A DNA stretch of 59,597 nt from Chthoniobacterales bacterium. GTDB taxonomy: Bacteria; Verrucomicrobiota; Verrucomicrobiia; Chthoniobacterales; UBA10450. How positions within the stretch are numbered: position 1 is the stretch's first letter; each line of letters begins with the position of its first letter. The DNA is taken from positions 1-59,597 of the forward strand of contig JACDGS010000024.1 in NCBI GenBank assembly GCA_013821455.1. Reading direction: 5' to 3'. The translations under genes were made by a program, and so were the position numbers. Positions 59,290 through 59,597 of this stretch are shown piece by piece. Below the pieces are notes generated by a model, which made no database searches, was not told where the DNA came from, and worked only from the letters and a program-made list of their open reading frames with translations.

Positions 59290-59597
59290 ATGATTGGCAA
59301 CGCTTCTTTAAGTCCGTCCGCTCCGTCCGGTTCGCCCGCCATCACTTTCCCGCCCGTGACGGCGGAGAAATCGACTTTGCCTAACGGCCTAACGATCATC
59401 GTGCAGACGGATCGGAGCGCACCGGTCGCGAGCGTGCAAGCCTGGTGCGGCACCGGCAGCGTGGACGAAGATCGTCATCTCGGCGCCGGGCTTTCGCACA
59501 TTCTCGAGCACATGCTTTTCAAAGGCACGAAGACGCGCACGACGAACGCGATCGCGCAGAGCGTGCAGGACCAGGGCGGCTACATCAACGCCTACAC
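59290..59597 (+). CDS. M16-family zinc peptidase, 3' end outside window
   Basis: Open to the right edge, 102 codons seen. Begins MIGNASLSPSAPSGSPAITF, then LPNGLTIIVQTDRSAPVASV and the inverted zinc motif HILEH in GAGLSHILEHMLFKGTKTRT, typical of M16 peptidases (insulinase/PqqL/processing peptidase). Expected to be 400-900 residues. It starts 23 bp after Minf_1886. Two motif-like words lie in LPNGLT. Confidence 0.85.
   Translation, partial: MIGNASLSPSAPSGSPAITFPPVTAEKSTLPNGLTIIVQTDRSAPVASVQAWCGTGSVDEDRHLGAGLSHILEHMLFKGTKTRTTNAIAQSVQDQGGYINAY

Overview
The window looks like a chromosome segment from a GC-rich Gram-negative bacterium of the Verrucomicrobiota, most likely a soil or freshwater relative of Chthoniobacter (inference). 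The clues are a Minf_1886-family protein, a DUF5069 protein beside thioredoxin, a DUF4331-TPR-HupE cluster, the nusA-infB-rbfA-nrnA-truB-ribF translation operon, outer-membrane proteins (TonB receptor, RND pump, SurA) and many intergenic hairpin repeats. I see no rRNA, insertion sequence, prophage or CRISPR array. There is one tRNA, tRNA-Gly(GCC).

Layout. 1-9.6 kb: a HupE/TPR/DUF4331 cluster, an orphan response regulator, a DUF1499 protein, an L,D-transpeptidase, a TetR regulator with its divergent membrane protein, and two decayed genes (a PilT C-terminal remnant and a frameshifted VOC protein). 9.6-14.6 kb: a MarR-controlled RND efflux operon with a clear palindromic operator. 14.9-16.3 kb: a PMT-type glycosyltransferase. 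16.4-23.7 kb: the nusA-to-ribF operon with an intrinsic-terminator-like hairpin in the nusA leader. 23.7-30.2 kb: an ECF sigma factor with a small membrane partner, a DUF6249 protein, tRNA-Gly, DoxX and a GH26-like secreted enzyme, and convergent argG and argH. 30.2-33.2 kb: an argF remnant, OsmC, a deoxyhypusine-synthase-like enzyme and an HldD-like epimerase. 33.2-35.7 kb: a cobalamin riboswitch and a BtuB-like receptor. 35.7-44.6 kb: rmuC, SDR, htrA-trxA-DUF5069, DUF885, a CtpA-type protease and tsaD. 45.1-54.0 kb: polyprenyl synthase, ABC-2 permease, YjdF, then aroF-mfd-surA-pdxA. 54.0-59.6 kb: a second L,D-transpeptidase, FmdB plus a zinc-ribbon membrane protein, a Gly/Tyr-rich peptidoglycan-binding protein, a secreted protein of unknown function, a TPR protein, Minf_1886 and the start of an M16 peptidase.

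The strongest unexplained signal is one short word, CCTAACGA (usually GCCTAACGA), which I counted by eye 106 times on the two strands (58 plus, 48 minus). A random 8-mer would be expected about twice. It lies in genes of every function, in every reading frame that avoids a stop, in intergenic DNA, in the loops of a riboswitch and exactly at stop codons. About ten copies extend to GCCTAACGARTAAAGGAC. Density (about 1.8 per kb), strand symmetry and tolerance of coding context resemble the DNA-uptake sequences of Neisseria and Haemophilus. No such sequence is known to me for this lineage, so I propose it as a candidate uptake or other genome-wide recognition signal. A second layer is a family of about ten 100-170 bp palindromic elements ending in GTCATCC/GGATGAC. 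These supply stop codons to argG, argH and rmuC and sit inside the reading frames of tsaD and mfd. Two giant hairpins and two smaller related ones complete the repeat landscape.
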